Positions 33,655-47,349 of a stretch of DNA of 64,000 nucleotides are shown piece after piece. The translations under genes and the position numbers were made by a program. The stretch covers positions 930,001 to 994,000 of the forward strand of contig CALSFV010000231.1 of the NCBI GenBank assembly GCA_943737045.1. Direction: 5' to 3'. Below the pieces are notes generated by a model that was not told the origin of the DNA, searched no databases, and saw only the letters and a list, made by a program, of their open reading frames with translations. This stretch comes from Parapristionchus giblindavisi. Lineage: Eukaryota > Nematoda > Chromadorea > Rhabditida > Diplogasteridae. The first letter of the stretch is position 1; each line of letters opens with the position of its first letter.

Positions 33655-34165
33655 GCGTTTGGTGTTGTTTGGCGCTGTTTCCTAATAAGTTTATTTCGAA
33701 TCCAATCGATTCGGGAGTGGGCGTAATCGACTCCTTGGCCAATTCTAAGAAACTATTGCCGAGGAGAGTTTTTCGAGCAAAGGTCAACGAACGTTGGAAT
33801 TGGAAAAAAAATTACATTAAATTAATTCTCACTATTTTCCCATGGCGAACTACAATTTTTTATTTGCTTAATAGCTTCTACATGTCATTACACATCTTCA
33901 ATTTAAAAAGTATAATTTTTAAAAAATTACAAGTTTGTGAACGAATCAATTTTGTTCGCTGTATTCAATTGTGGTGAGGATTGGCGAGGTTTCCTAAAAA
34001 GTTTATTTCGAAACCAATCGATTCGGGAGTAGGCGCATTCGAATCGTTGTCTAATTCTAAGAAACTATTGCTAAGGAGAGTTTTTCGATCAACGGTCAAC
34101 GAACGCTGATATTGGGAATTTTCGAAAAAAATGTTTACATTAAATTAATTCTCACTATTTTCCAT
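33655..34165 (+). repeat. Two-copy direct repeat, unit start spacing about 320 bp
   Basis: The block GTTTATTTCGAATCCAATCG, ATTCGGGAGT, CTAAGAAACTATTGC, GAGAGTTTTTCGA, GGTCAACGAACG and ACATTAAATTAATTCTCACT occurs twice (from about 33688 and about 34005). No coding seen. From 34170 to 34484 there is AT-rich sequence and a fragment related to the CTCCGCCC module (GGGAACGAAAAACTTTAT). Confidence 0.6.
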
Positions 34166-34484
34166 AATTCTCTCTATGTTGAAGCGATTGAGCAAATAAA
34201 AAGTTTACATTCCGTGATATATTCATTATATCTTTCAATCAAAATGTCAGTGATAATTAAAGAAATGTCAAACATAATAGATCAAAGAATACCGACTAGC
34301 GAATGTGTTAAATATATATATATATATTCAATTCATAAGAAAGAACAACCCTTCCATATCTGTTCACGGGAACGAAAAACTTTATGCTAACGAAGGGTTA
34401 AAGCAGGAAAGAGAAAAAGCCAGGACGAGGGATAGCAGCCACTCATCAGGACGAGCTGTAGTCCTCGTGTGGCAGTGGTCCCCT

Positions 34485-34683
34485 TCTATAGTGAAGAGGA
34501 GTAGTAGTTTTGTAGTGGATTTCATACTTTAAGTGTTCCAATTCGGATTTGAATATATATTTATCACATGCTCACGCATGAACGATACTGTCGAAAAAAT
34601 TGTTATTTTATGACTTTTGTTTGTTTACAACAATCAATTGCTAATGTTATCTTAATTTGCCCATAGAATGCTCTTATAGTTAA
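34485..34683. repeat. 199-bp block copied from a foldback 1 arm
   Basis: Apparently identical to 9083-9281. It includes the acidic C-terminal frame end (TATAGTGAAGAGGAGTAG). The adjoining sequence on both sides is unrelated. Confidence 0.85.
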
Positions 34684-34925
34684 AGGGATACCCCAGGCTT
34701 TTTTCTCGAGTGAGAATAGTTCACGAAGGTCTCGTATGGAATTCCACAAACCTTAGTATGAAAGAATACTGTATCTCCGTTAGGAGAAAGTCACGGATAA
34801 AGTCGAGAGTCGAGAGACAAACAACTGATCAAAAATCACTGCTCGAGGGGAAACTCGAACCCGCGGGGTGCGGAGGGAACATTGGACATTTAACCTCTGA
34901 ACCACGAAGCGATAGTATCAGTGAC
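34684..34925 (-). mobile_element. tRNA-derived SINE
   Basis: Read on the minus strand, the head has TGGTTCAGAGGTTAAATGTC (A-box-like) and CGGGTTCGAGTTTCCCC (B-box-like), about 34 nt apart, at 34845-34925. A 160-bp body follows, ending in TTTTTTCTCGAG... CTGGGGTATCCC. A tRNA-like head with a non-tRNA body is the standard SINE layout. I did not find a second full copy. Confidence 0.65.
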
Positions 34926-36126
34926 CCTTATGTGTCTATCTATCCATTACTTTCTCTCTCAACTCGGATCGACACTGTCTCTTGATAATCACTTATTATA
35001 TATCTATTATTTATCTGAATATCTATATAAATTCCTCCAATTCTCCTTCTTTATTCAATCCCAACCGTTCTCTCTCTCTAGTCATTTCTCTGTCGTTCTT
35101 TATTTAAATTGCAATAACAACAATAAGTACAAGAAACAACATCAATTATTTATTCACGAATAAATAACAAAACAGTCCTAGCGTATTCGCTTGATATGAA
35201 CCAGAGTCGCCCTTGCATAACTGAGTCATCTGAAGTAGAAATATTATATCATAAAACCTAATCAATCAATGTGTGATATCTGTCTTACTCAATATAAGCG
35301 TCTTACTCAGAGAAGAAAAGGATAAAATACTGAAAGAAGAATGTACCTGTGAATGAATGTACCTGTGTACCCAATTATAAAGCGATTCGAGCTCCGCCCA
35401 TTTAAGTGCGCGGGGATGGATACAGAGAGCACTTGCACAAGCAGCGAAAACGGAAAGCATTATACTAATGAAGCGATCTTTGATCTTTCGTTCAAGCAGA
35501 ACGTTTTTTTAAAATAATAGCAATATTATTATTATTATTATTATTATTTGCGCTCATTCATATTTGTTTATCCATCTGTTCAATCGTCGTTTCAAACTAT
35601 TTTCATATTTTGAGCGGACTTATTTGAATGATGTATGAGTCGCTTGGATTGAAATATCGACTAATACTCTGTTCTTATCATTATCATATTTAGTATCTTT
35701 CATCTATGATCTCCCAAATATTGATTACTCATTTTTGCCATTGAAAATGTACGTTAACATTTTTTTAAATAGCCTGTTGAATCGGTGTTGCAATCATTTG
35801 AAATAAAGAATGTGTGTCCGAATTATTGCGATTCAGTTCCGTTATAGTTAGGTAAAATAAATAATTACGTGTCATAGGAATACCTCTCGGGTAGGATTAC
35901 AATTTATGATAGGAGATATGCAGACTAGCTCGAAATATCACTTTCACTGTAGTTCATAGCTGATCGGAATCATCTCTTATTTTCTATTTTTGTTCAGATT
36001 CATCACGGGAGAAGGATGTCGGGAACCACATCCACCAATGGAATCAGTGCTATTATTATTATTATGTCTTTCTTATTCTTCTTAATTATCAAAGTTTATG
36101 AGTTTCTAGAGATACTAGAGATAATA

Positions 36127-36539
36127 CTAGTAAACGTCGATCATTACAGAGTGTATTCGATAGAGATTGTGGTGTAGATGGATACAGTAATCTAGTAAAC
36201 GTCGATCATTACAGAGTGTATTAAATAGAGATTGTGGTGTAGATGGATACAGTAATCTAGTAAACGTCGATCATTACAGAGTGTATTCGATAGAGATTGT
36301 GGTGTAGATGGATACAGTAATCTAGTAAACGTCGATCATTACAGAGTGTATTAAATAGAGATTGCGGTGTAGATGGATACAGTTATCTAGTAAACGTCGA
36401 TCATTACAGAGTGTATTCGATAGAGATTGTGGTGTAGATGGATACAGTAATCTAGTAAACGTCGATCATTACAGAGTGTATTCGATAGAGATTGTGGTGT
36501 AGATGGATACAGTAATCTAGTAAACGTCGATCATTACAG
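36127..36539 (+). repeat. 65-bp minisatellite, about 6 units
   Basis: Same unit and same phase as 15921-17828 but 6.35 units. It includes two units with TATTAAATAG that are absent from the long array. It ends at CATTACAG, the acceptor of exon A gamma. Confidence 0.95.
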
Positions 36540-37700
<1,161 letters not shown>

Positions 37701-38899
37701 GTACACTACGGTAATTATTGATTAGTTCGCAGTAATATATTGATTAGTCCAATCATTGTTTATTCGATTATTCTGAACCGACTATAACAATTGGTGAATT
37801 CGTATTGGTTTTCGTGCTGATGATTGTTCATATGTGAAACGGACGGAACAACAATTCACTAGGATTAAAGTTTTTTTTCTCAATCTGCTTGCATTTGCAC
37901 GTATGAATTAAAAATTACAAATATACTAACTGTTATAGGGAAATGCATTCTAATCACTCGATGCTATATTAGCATAGTTACATTAGCATACTGCATAAGG
38001 AATAGAGGTGATCGATATACATAGGAATAGGGTATCTACACAACACTAACAAACTTTATTACATTTTTTTTATTTACTCTTAATACGTAATTCTAGTTTC
38101 CTTAATACTGCCCTATATCATACCTAATTGTTGTAGAATATTGATTGATTTCTAGGTGGTACTTCATCTACGCGTCTCACACAAACCACCACATCCATTC
38201 GCCCGCTGATCACTACAATATGATCCTCATCCTCCTCTGACTCCTCGTCCTCTGCCTCTTCTTCCTCCATTCCATTCCCATTTTCACATGACGCCATTCG
38301 ATCTGCTCGGTCTGCACGCATCAGCAGTTTCAAGTAAGTTATCGATTGATTCTTTCGAACAAATAATTTTATGCTTATTGGTTTTCATTTCCTAAAAACA
38401 ACTGTTGGCAAACAAATACTCTTGTTGAAGTAAGGGTTTTGTAAGTTTTGTGAAACACGAATGTCAATGTTGTTCTCATAGGCGGTGTTACATTTTCAAA
38501 AGGGGCACCACGTGCATTTTACTAACTGACAAAATGGTTTCAAAAGGGGCACCACGTGCATTTTACTAACTGACAAAATGGTTCCACACAATGGTTGTGG
38601 TGAACCGAACGACATTGTCTGCCAGAGCTCACAAGAAAGTGTTTACGCTGCATTTTTTTTTATTTTAAAATTTCAAAAAAAGCTAAGCAATTTCTGATAC
38701 CGCCAAATATCATCCCTACATATATGAGATGTACTTCCAGTAAAAATTTGGACCTGATCGGTGAGTGTGGCCTCGGGGCATTCCCTTGTCAGCTAAACAA
38801 GAAGGTACGGTAGGTTGTGACTGTATACACTGAATTGTCTGTCAGTGACATTCCTTTGTCTGTCAAACCACTCTGTGACAGTCATCTATTCTATTTGAT

Positions 38900-39672
38900 T
38901 GGTGATAGGGATAAAGTGAAGAACATCTTGAATATCCCCTTGAATATCGACGATTTATTAGAGATTTGCAATTTATCCATAGTACCATTCATGGCCATTA
39001 CGAGTACGACTATTCAAACCTTTTTGTTGTATCTCCTCTTAACCGCGATCACAGATTCTCCCATCCTTACCGTATATCTCTCCCTTATCGTATTAATTCT
39101 ACATTATCTACCTGTGCATCTAGAGCAATAGATATATGGAACTCTTTACCCATCGAATTAGTTAAATCCCCACCATCCCCTTTCCGTGCAGGGCTAGTTA
39201 AAGATGGAGACCCACGAGTTTTTTTCGTAATAAGACTGTTCGGATAGTATGATAGAGATTCATCACACGAATCGAAAGACATATATGATATTGATTCCCG
39301 ATATGTTTAAAGCTCACTATGGGCATTGAAAGTATAACTTTCAAGGCATGTAGAGAGTGCTCATCGAATTTGCATACTTTCTCTCTCATTTTCTCATTAT
39401 CCCTTACGCCACTTACCATATAATATAAACAATAGCCAGCATGCTTATCGTGGCGGGAGTCAGTCATGCCAACTCATGGGTCCCCTTCTTTAAGATCTCC
39501 CCAGATATAATTATACCTTCTTCTAAGATTCGCCCATAGCTCCCAAACTGCCACTGTACCCAAGAACCCACACCGATATCGCTACATTAGCAATGGACAT
39601 CCATCACTCCCTTTATGTACTTATTTTTCTTGTTATGCATATTATGATGGAATAAAGAATAAGAATAAGAAT
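38900..39672 (+). mobile_element. LINE (non-LTR retrotransposon) 3' end, 5'-truncated
   Basis: The frame at 38966-39247 reads RDHRFSHPYRISLPYRINST and LSTCASRAIDIWNSLPIELV, then KSPPSPFRAGL. The R-xx-S-T/L-xx-C-xx-R-(A/I)I-x-(I/L)WNSLP motif and following F-R/K-x-x-L are the classic C-terminal end of CR1/L2/jockey-type ORF2. A frameshift lies just upstream (NIPLNIDDLLE in another frame). About 400 bp of 3' UTR follows, ending in a GAATAA-type tail (39650-39675). The homologous place at about 26735-26765 has no insert. Confidence 0.75.
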
Positions 39673-40503
39673 AAGAACAATTCCTTTTCTCTTTACTTGG
39701 TTTTTGATTCTATACTGAAACATGAATGTGACTGCGCTAACAGTCAAACCGTGTCTTTAATTTTCGCAGTAGACCCAAATGTATAATACTTTGCAAACTG
39801 CGCAGCCTGACCGCATTTTGGATTTTTTTTGTGAAAATCCGACCGCATCAGTTGAAAAAAACATAAGTTAAAATGAAAATTCTGAAATAATCGTAAATAT
39901 TGTATTAGTATTATTATTACAAATGTTAATAACATTATTATTATATTGTTCAGGTACTCTACTCGAACAGTATGGGCCTCGATAAATGACTACCGTAACC
40001 GTCCAATTACACTACTCTGGTTACCGTTTCGCCCTCGTCTACAATCAAGACTACGCTCACTTATTGTTAAATTTCCTCATAAAGTTGTATTCTCCCCGAT
40101 ACCGTATTCGTTTCTCATTTTCTTTTCAATTTCGTGCCTTTTACGGTGCCAAGCCTTTAATTTTTGTGCTCTTGAATCCTATTTATAAATAAATAGATTC
40201 TAATAGTAATTTCTATATCTCTGTTCTATTCTTACTTTGTTCCTAGTTCGACACAACGTCGATTTTGTCTTCTAATCTTCTCCCGCCATTACGATACATA
40301 CCGCACTCCCGGCCTCTTTTTGTACTACTTATATCATCATCATTCCGTATTCCATTGATTTCGACACATTATATTATGTAGAATGTGTCACCCAGTATGT
40401 GTACAGAGTCACTCGAGACCCTCACAGATTTCTCTACATACAGTTCCTCGTTTTTCTTCCAACTCATATTTTCTCCAATTCACTCCACAGAAACCGTGGA
40501 CAC

Positions 40504-41613
40504 CAGGGCTGGCTGGGATTTCCGATTATCCGATTTTCCGAATTTTCCGATTTTCCGACCTTTTTCGAAAAAATTTGATTTTCCGATTTTCCGAAAAATT
40601 TTCGAAAAATTCGGAAAATTTCTAGTGACTAAAATACATGAATACAATATTTTTCTGATGAAAATATACATTTTAAAAAAACAAAAATCAGTACTATATT
40701 TTTTTCATTACGATATATTGTGTTTATGCTGATCAAAGTATACTGTAGTTGAAATTACCATCAATCTTGATAGGTGGCAACTCTTTCCCAGTGAGATTCG
40801 CACCCCTTGACTTAACGGTACGACAAAATCAGTTGTGCTTTCTCCCCTATTCGCTCTCGCCTTTCTCCTAAATATCATTGTTCTTCTCCTTTACCTGTGT
40901 AGATCGAGGATGTTTAGTTCTGATGAGAACATTATTTCGCTCAATCGCTCTCGACTATGAAAATACTGAATAGTTGCTCATTCTCAAAATTAACACCATG
41001 GAATACCAACTCAATATTTCACCAACGATGCTGTTATATTTTTATATTTTAACGAGGGGATGCTCCCAACTTGTACTGGAAAAAATTTTCGATACTTATT
41101 ACGAATCCGTATTCAGAAAGTGCCTAATCGACCTCTGTATCGAGAAAATCGGAATTGAAATTTAGCTTGTTAATTCGAAAATTCGTGTAGTTTCCCTCAC
41201 AAACTATCTGGATTGCATCGGAAAGATCCGGTGATGAAAGGTAGACTACTGCGAGAGTTCATAGATGAATTCACTAGCCCACCCGGACGGTTTGCACAGG
41301 AAACCACACGAATTTCAGAATCAAAATATCGATTTCCTCCAAACTCAGGTCGATTAGGCACCTTCTGAAAACGGATTCGTAATCAGCATAGAAATCTGAT
41401 CCTAGTAATGCTATTGCCATCTCATATGGCCAGGACAAGTTGCGAGCATACCCATGTAAGTTTCAAAATATACTTGTTGCTAATATTGCTTTTAGTATTT
41501 GTAGAAAAATAACAACTTAAATATTTTCCGAAAATTTTCCGAATTTTCCGAAAATATCTTCGGAAATTTCCGATTTTCCGATTTTCCGAAAATATTTTTT
41601 CCGAACAGCCCTG
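40504..41613. mobile_element. hAT-type MITE with perfect 8-bp TSD GTGGACAC
   Basis: CAGGGCTG at the left, CAGCCCTG at the right, flanked by GTGGACAC at 40496-40503 and 41614-41621. The 1110-bp body has no transposase. Both subterminal regions are packed with CCGATTTTCC and TTTTCGGAAA motifs, likely transposase-binding clusters. CAGGGCTG-type ends with 8-bp duplications are typical of hAT elements. The perfect duplication suggests a fairly recent insertion. Confidence 0.92.
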
Positions 41614-41807
41614 GTGGACACCCCCAAAAACTAATCTTTCATAGGATATCCAGTCGTAGATTTAGATGCTTCTTGTCTAATAGAGTTGTTAATAAATGGA
41701 ATACTCTTGAACCATTTGTGAAAACCAGACCGTTTTTTGCAACTGTGAAACGTAGATATTCGGCCTATGATCCATGAATATCGATTGATTATTCTTCCAG
41801 GGTGTCC

Positions 41808-41930
41808 TCCAACGGGCTTACGAGACAGATGCAGTGTGTGTGCCCTCCTCGTGCTCCTTCTTCTCTGTCTATAAGATCTCATATTCATCCTCATACTACC
41901 ATCGATGACGTCATCCTCTAAGGATTCTCG
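41808..41930 (+). pseudogene. LMBR1-like exon B fragment (copy delta)
   Basis: Follows TTCCAG and starts GTGTCCTCCAACGGGCTTAC. Matches exon B with a 2-base insertion (GTGTGTGCC) that shifts the frame. Upstream sequence (CTGTGAAACGTAGATATTCG) and downstream (ATTCTCGTATTGTCATGTTC) also match copies alpha, beta and gamma. Confidence 0.65.
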
Positions 41931-42288
41931 TATTGTCATGTTCGGTATGATTTGGCTGTTAGTATATCAATCAATCCTAGCGCTCGATATCGGTTTCCTC
42001 AATCTTTGATGAGAGCCCGAAACGGCAATTCACCAGGTTGATTAGGATATATGAGTGTGTTGGTATTATATAAAACAACTGGCCAGAGACGCCACCCTCG
42101 ACCACTGGCGCCAAAATGTGGGCGTCTCATGTAAAATTATAGCTTTTCGAAATTTAGATGAAAAAAAAAAATAAAATTTAGATAAGTGAAGGAAACGGAT
42201 GAAACAACAATTCACTAGGATTAAAGTTTTTTTTCTTTTCGTTGCCTTTTGATACCTTTGAATACAAAAGTATATGTTTGCTTATTTA

Positions 42289-43240
42289 CAGTACTGGCCA
42301 AAAGGTTATTGACTTTTGGTTTTTTCGCCATAACTTTTTTCAAACTCAACCAATCGAGTCCAGCTTTTCAGGGATTATTTTGAGAGTATTTTTACGTGTC
42401 TTATACAAGCCCTTCCGGTGAATTTTATTTCGATTTTATCAAAAGTCACAAAAATGAGATTTTCGTTTTCTTCGATTTCTTCGATTTTTTCAACTTATTT
42501 TGCCACCAATGTCTGCTATATCGTTTTAAAAAACGTGACACGGATTCTTGGGAGCAAGAATCTACTGATATCCGAGCGAGAATCCATTCGTTGTGGACGT
42601 CAGATGGGATTGTCGGAGGCACTCTGTCACAGCAGTTCCGAGTATCTGTTTCGACTATCCTGAAGGTCATCAAAACTTCAATCCGCGTTCAAACAATGAA
42701 GAAGGTTAATGTACGACCTCGCAAGACGATCACGACATCTGATCGTCTGATTATCTGCATCTCGAAGGAGAAACTGAGGCTCACTACAATGGACATCAAG
42801 CGAGCTCTAGCGGAGTTTCGCTAAATTGAGGTAGCTAAAGATTCAAAACTTGACTGAAAAGATGTTTGAGGTGTCCGTGGACAATGTACACCATCATCGT
42901 CGTGCGTCAGATCTGTTCTGACGTCGTCCTGTCAAGAAACCGCTGATCTCCGAGAAGAATCGCAAATCAAGGATCACATGGGCAAAATAACACTTGCATT
43001 GGACCCTCTAACAATAGAAGTAGGTCTTATTCTCAGACGAAAACAAGTTTCTGATGATTGGTACGGTGGAAATAAATCATGTTCGTCTTCCTGTTGGCAC
43101 TGGATAGGATGTGAAATACCAGTATATAGGATGTGAAAAAAATGAATCATTGGAGAGGATCCTTGATGCTGTGGGGTTTCCACTCTGAAGCTGGGGTTGA
43201 CCCCCTCGTACTAGTGAAGAGAACTACCGTCAAAACGAAA
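42289..43240 (+). pseudogene. Tc1/mariner transposase relic
   Basis: Left end TTTA/CAGTACTGGCCAAAAGGTTA is a typical Tc1-type terminus next to TA. The frame around 42540-42824 has an HTH-like SQQFRVSVSTILKVIKT, then VRPRKTITTSDRLIICISKE and RLTTMDIKRALAE, the second paired-like HTH. Downstream, in broken frames, are SRITWAK, HLHWTL, VLFSDE (second catalytic Asp region) and GSLMLWGFHSEAGVDPL. Multiple stops and shifts. I could not identify the right terminus. Confidence 0.75.
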
Positions 43241-43522
43241 AAAAGTGAAACATTTGTGACAAATTGTGACAAATTGTCACAAAAGTTCACAAAGTTCCTA
43301 TTTTTAGCGTTTTTCACGCACTTGAAGATGTATTTTCTCAGGTATTTTAGTGTGGATGTGTTTACCAAATGCAGTAATGTATGACAAAAGTAAAATAATT
43401 AATCGGGAGCGCCGCGGTGAAAAATTGGTATACTGTAGCATACTGTAGATTCTTACTGTAAAACTACTACCATCGCGCTTTCTTCTAATCATGGATGTAC
43501 CTTTCATTACATGACTTACCAC

Positions 43523-45179
43523 GGGTCTTCTGTAAAAGTGTAGAAACGATTGCCACTAGGAAAAATTTTTTGTCTCCGATTTCAATGAAAGTCGGTCAGT
43601 GGGTGTGGTTGGGGGTCATGAGAAGGCCTAGTCACTTGATTTGGCCAAAATTGCAGATTATCGATTTTTTGTGATCTACCCTGAAAATGATCATAACTCG
43701 GTTCATTTTCATCGGACAGCGAGCTGACAGGTGTCATTCGAACCGTATTCTAATTCTATTCAGAAAAGTTGTTTATGTCTCGTTCGCTGCTAAGTCGTCT
43801 TCAGGGCGCAAAACGCGAAAACCTGATTTTTTTACCAAAAAGGTGACCTGTTCTCGAAAATTTTTTCTTGGGTATATCCGTTTTATTGCAAAAATGATGT
43901 CTACAAACCACGCACAATATCACTATCTAGTTCATTGCCCGTATCTCTTGGCCCGGAGGGTCGATTACTAGATCGCTCATGGACTTAGTCGATTTTTTAT
44001 CACTTTCCGTTTTTTGATCGTATCTCGCTTCAAAGTTATCCAATTACCTTTTCAAAAAAAAAGAAATGATTCTCTCGAAAAGGAGATTGAAAAGTTTAGT
44101 ATTGTCCAAATTGTTATATCAAGCCGTTTTCGAGTTATTAAAATAAAACTTCTCCAATTTCGATTTTTTACCGCTTTCATGTGAAAACATATGTTATTTC
44201 CTATCAGAATTCAAACAATTCGACAAATATGTTTGCTTCATAATAGAAACCGTAATATAATTGAGCAAGCACTGTGCAGATATCAACATAACAGGTCAAA
44301 TACGATTATTTCTTGCGGCGTAGAACTCCTCGAAGAGATCCACCACCATCTGCTTGGCCACTGGGTCGTAAGGTGCACTCTTCTTCCGAATGCGAAGTCG
44401 CATTGGCAGATAGAGGAGAGGAGGGGGAGTTCTCGAACAAATGCAATACATGAAAATACAAAAAAATCAAACTATTATTATCGTGCGAATGCTATATGGT
44501 CGTTGTTCAACACATGAAAGCGGTAAAAAATCGAAATTGGAGCAGTTTTCTTTTAATAACTCGAAAACGGCTTGATATAACAATTTGGACAACGCTAAAC
44601 TTTCAATCTCCTTTTCGAGAGAATCATTTCTCTTTTTTGAAAAGGTAATTGGATAACTTTGAAGCGAGATACGATCAAAAAACGGAAAGTGATAAAAAAT
44701 CGACTAAGTCCATGAGCTATCTAGTAATCGACCCTCCGGGCCAAGAGATACGGGCAATGATCTAGATAGTGATATTGTGCGTGGTTTGTAGACATCATTT
44801 TTGCAATAAAACGGATATACCCAAGAAAAAAATTTCGAGAACAGGTCACCTTTTTGGTAAAAAAATCAGGTTTTCGCGTTTTGCGCCCTGAAGACGACTT
44901 AGCAGCGAACGAGACATAAGCAACTTTTTTGAAGAGAATTAGAATACGGTTCGAATGACACCTGTCAGCTCGCTGTCCGATGAAAATGAACCGAGTTATG
45001 ATCATTTTCAGGGTAGATCACAAAAAATCGATAATCTGCAATTTTGGCCAAATAAAGTGGCTAGGCCTTCTCATGACCCCCAACCACACCCACTGACCGA
45101 CTTTCATCGAAATCGGAGACAAAAAAAATTTTCCTAGTGGCAGAAACGGGCGTTTTTGCTACACTTTTACAAGAGACCC
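43523..45179. mobile_element. Foldback 4 (1.66 kb)
   Basis: Ends GGGTCTTCTGTAAAAGTGTA and the complement of GGGTCTCTTGTAAAAGTGTA. Arms 43523-44187 and 44511-45179 are near-identical mirror images, with a 320-bp single-copy centre. The outer 300 bp are shared with foldback 6. The centre carries a minus-strand frame ending VAKQMVVDLFEEFYAARNNR and a stop. Confidence 0.88.
44188..44510 (-). other. Single-copy gene-tail-like centre of foldback 4
   Basis: On the minus strand a frame reads LRIRKKSAPYDPVAKQMVVD, then LFEEFYAARNNRI and a stop near 44305. It is amphipathic, charged and better balanced in base content than its surroundings. It looks like a captured C-terminal exon; the protein is not recognised. 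Confidence 0.4.
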
Positions 45180-45394
45180 ATGATAAAGTATATTATTATA
45201 ATAGTATTAATAGTAGTCTGTAAGGTAACGAGGGCCACCATTCACTACTAATATTAGAAAATGATTGAAACATGAATCGACGGGGCTAATATAAATTTCT
45301 AATGACAAAGGGCTCAACCTTGGAATTTAGCTTTAAAATCACTTGGACAGGAGCATAAAATCAGTAAACTCTCACGAAAAGGCAGAACACCTAC

Positions 45395-45430
45395 ATCAAT
45401 GGAGTCAGTGTTACTGGTGCTCATTTCCTG
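45395..45430 (-). pseudogene. SRP68: SRP68 exon VSELMAL, 3' piece (split by foldback 5)
   Basis: On the minus strand the piece encodes the SNTDSID end, followed by donor GAT/GTAGGT. The intact arrangement is at 63941-64000. The other piece is at 47233-47336. Confidence 0.7.
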
Positions 45431-47232
45431 GGGGGGGGGGGGTGACATTTCCGCAACCGACATTTCCGCAACCGACATTTCCGCAACCGACATTTCCGCA
45501 ACGGGGAATAACTCGGTTCGTAGGGGTCATAGAAACTTGGGATGGGTATCATTGTGATCAGCATCAGTAGCACTACCGTAATCTACCGTAACCTAGTTCG
45601 GTGTTTCAGATCAAGTTCGGTGGGTCAGATCGGGGCATAACTCGGTTCGTAGGGGTCATAGAAACACGAGATGGGTATCAATGTGATCAGCATCAGCAAC
45701 ACTACAGTAATCTACCGTAACCCGGTTCGGTGGGTCAGATCAAGTTTGGTGGGTCAGATTTGACTAAAAATTGTCGGAATGGCCATTACGTGTGCGTTAT
45801 CATTTTGAGCTATTGTAAAATACCGTAATCTACCGTAACCCGGTTCGATGGGTCAGATCAAGTTCGGTGGGTCAGATTTCACTACAAACTGCCGGAATGG
45901 CCACTACATGTGCGAAATCATGATGAGCTATTGCAAACTACCGTAACCAGGTTCGGTGGGTCAGATCAAGTGCGGTGGGTCAGAACTCAGTATAAATTGT
46001 CCAAATGGTCACTATGTGCGGGGTATGATTATAAGTTATTTTAAATTACCGTAATCCACCGTAATCCGGTTCGGTGGGTCAGATCAAGTGCGATGTATCA
46101 TATTTCACTAAAAAGTGTCCAAATGGTAGTTTACAATTACTCATAATCATACCACGCGCATAGTAATCATTTGGACATTTTTTAGTGAAATCTGAGCCAC
46201 CGAACTTAATCTGACCCACCGATCCGGGTTATGGTAGATTACAGTAGTTTGCAATAGCTGATAATGATATCGCACATGTAGCGGCCATGCAGACAATTTT
46301 TACTGAGATCTGACCCGCCGCACTTGATCTGACCCACCGAACCTGGTTACGGTAGTTTGCAATAGCTCATCATGATTTCGCACATGTAGTGGCCATTCCG
46401 ACAATTTTTAGTTAAATCTGACCCACCGAATTTGATCTGACCCACCGAACCGGGTTACGGTAGATTACTGTAGTTTACAATAGCTCATAATGATATCGCA
46501 CACGTAGTGGCCATTCCGACAGTTTGTAGTGAAATCTGACCCACCGCACTTAATCTGACCCGCCGAACTGGGTTACGGTAGATTACGGTAGTCTACAATA
46601 AGTTATAATCATATCACTCACGTATTAGTTATTCCTGCAATTTAAACTCAAATCTGACCCTTCGCACTTGATCTGACCCACCGAACCGGGTTACGGTAGA
46701 TTACGGTAGCTCACCATCGCTTGGACGCGTGTGCGGGTGTCGCGAGGATCTTGGCAGCAAGTCGAGTCTCTGAGGTCTCTGGGGGCGCGTTTGGCGTTCG
46801 GAAAACGGCATTGAGGAACGCGATGCAAGGCTCCACCCCGCATTAACATTCGAGTGTTGCATCCATTTTAGGACCTCGCTTTCACATGGTTCCGGAAATG
46901 GTACCGACTTCGGACCGATTGAGCGCATGGCCGATATGTGGCCGAGTAGGAAAAGATCAAAGGTCAATTATTGGTTGGATAAATACATGTGATGAGGAGT
47001 CGAACGATACCCTTTCCGCTCGTCTTGGATGATTTTGAGCGAAATCACGCCTCACTGCAAAAATGTAGCGGAGTTAGCAAAGATCCAAGATCAATATGTG
47101 ACATGATAGTGCTACCGATGCTGATCACAATGATACCCATCCCATGGTTCTAGGACCCCGACGAGCCGAGTTATTCCCCGTTGCGGAAATGTCGGTTGCG
47201 GAAATGCCGTTGCGGAAATGTCACCCCCCCCC
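45431..47232. mobile_element. Foldback 5 (1.8 kb), inserted inside an SRP68 exon
   Basis: Ends are a G-tract then TGACATTTCCGCAAC, repeated as (CCGACATTTCCGCAA)n, and the mirror image with a C-tract. Each arm holds tandem copies (about 120 bp) of a unit with CGGTTCGGTGGGTCAGATCA, CACTACATGTGCG and ATTACCGTAA. Arms meet at about 46125-46145. The right half has an extra single-copy GC-rich stretch at about 46715-47110 with a minus-strand open frame (SVPFPEPCESEVLKWMQHSN). Confidence 0.85.
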
Positions 47233-47336
47233 TCATCTCATCTCTCAGTGCCATTAACTCACTGACTGTCGCCTTGTTTCCACCCTCACGAGAGTTGAAG
47301 TCGCACAGACAAAGCTGGGGCTGGATCTCGAGACAT
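47233..47336 (-). pseudogene. SRP68: SRP68 exon VSELMAL, 5' piece (split by foldback 5)
   Basis: Minus strand: after an acceptor-like ATGGGCAG it reads CLEIQPQLCLCDFNSREGGN and then KATVSELMALRDEM before the foldback. SRP68 has EISPNIRYCAYNIGDQSAIN followed by ELMQMR, a clear match in order and spacing. Foldback 6 begins 13 bp upstream of the acceptor, so this exon is hemmed in on both sides by palindromes. Confidence 0.75.
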
Positions 47337-47349
47337 CTGCCCATAACAC

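Noticed and set aside
34845..34925. Functional tRNA gene on the minus strand
   Set aside because: A and B boxes are good, but the acceptor stem does not pair convincingly and non-tRNA sequence follows, as in a SINE.
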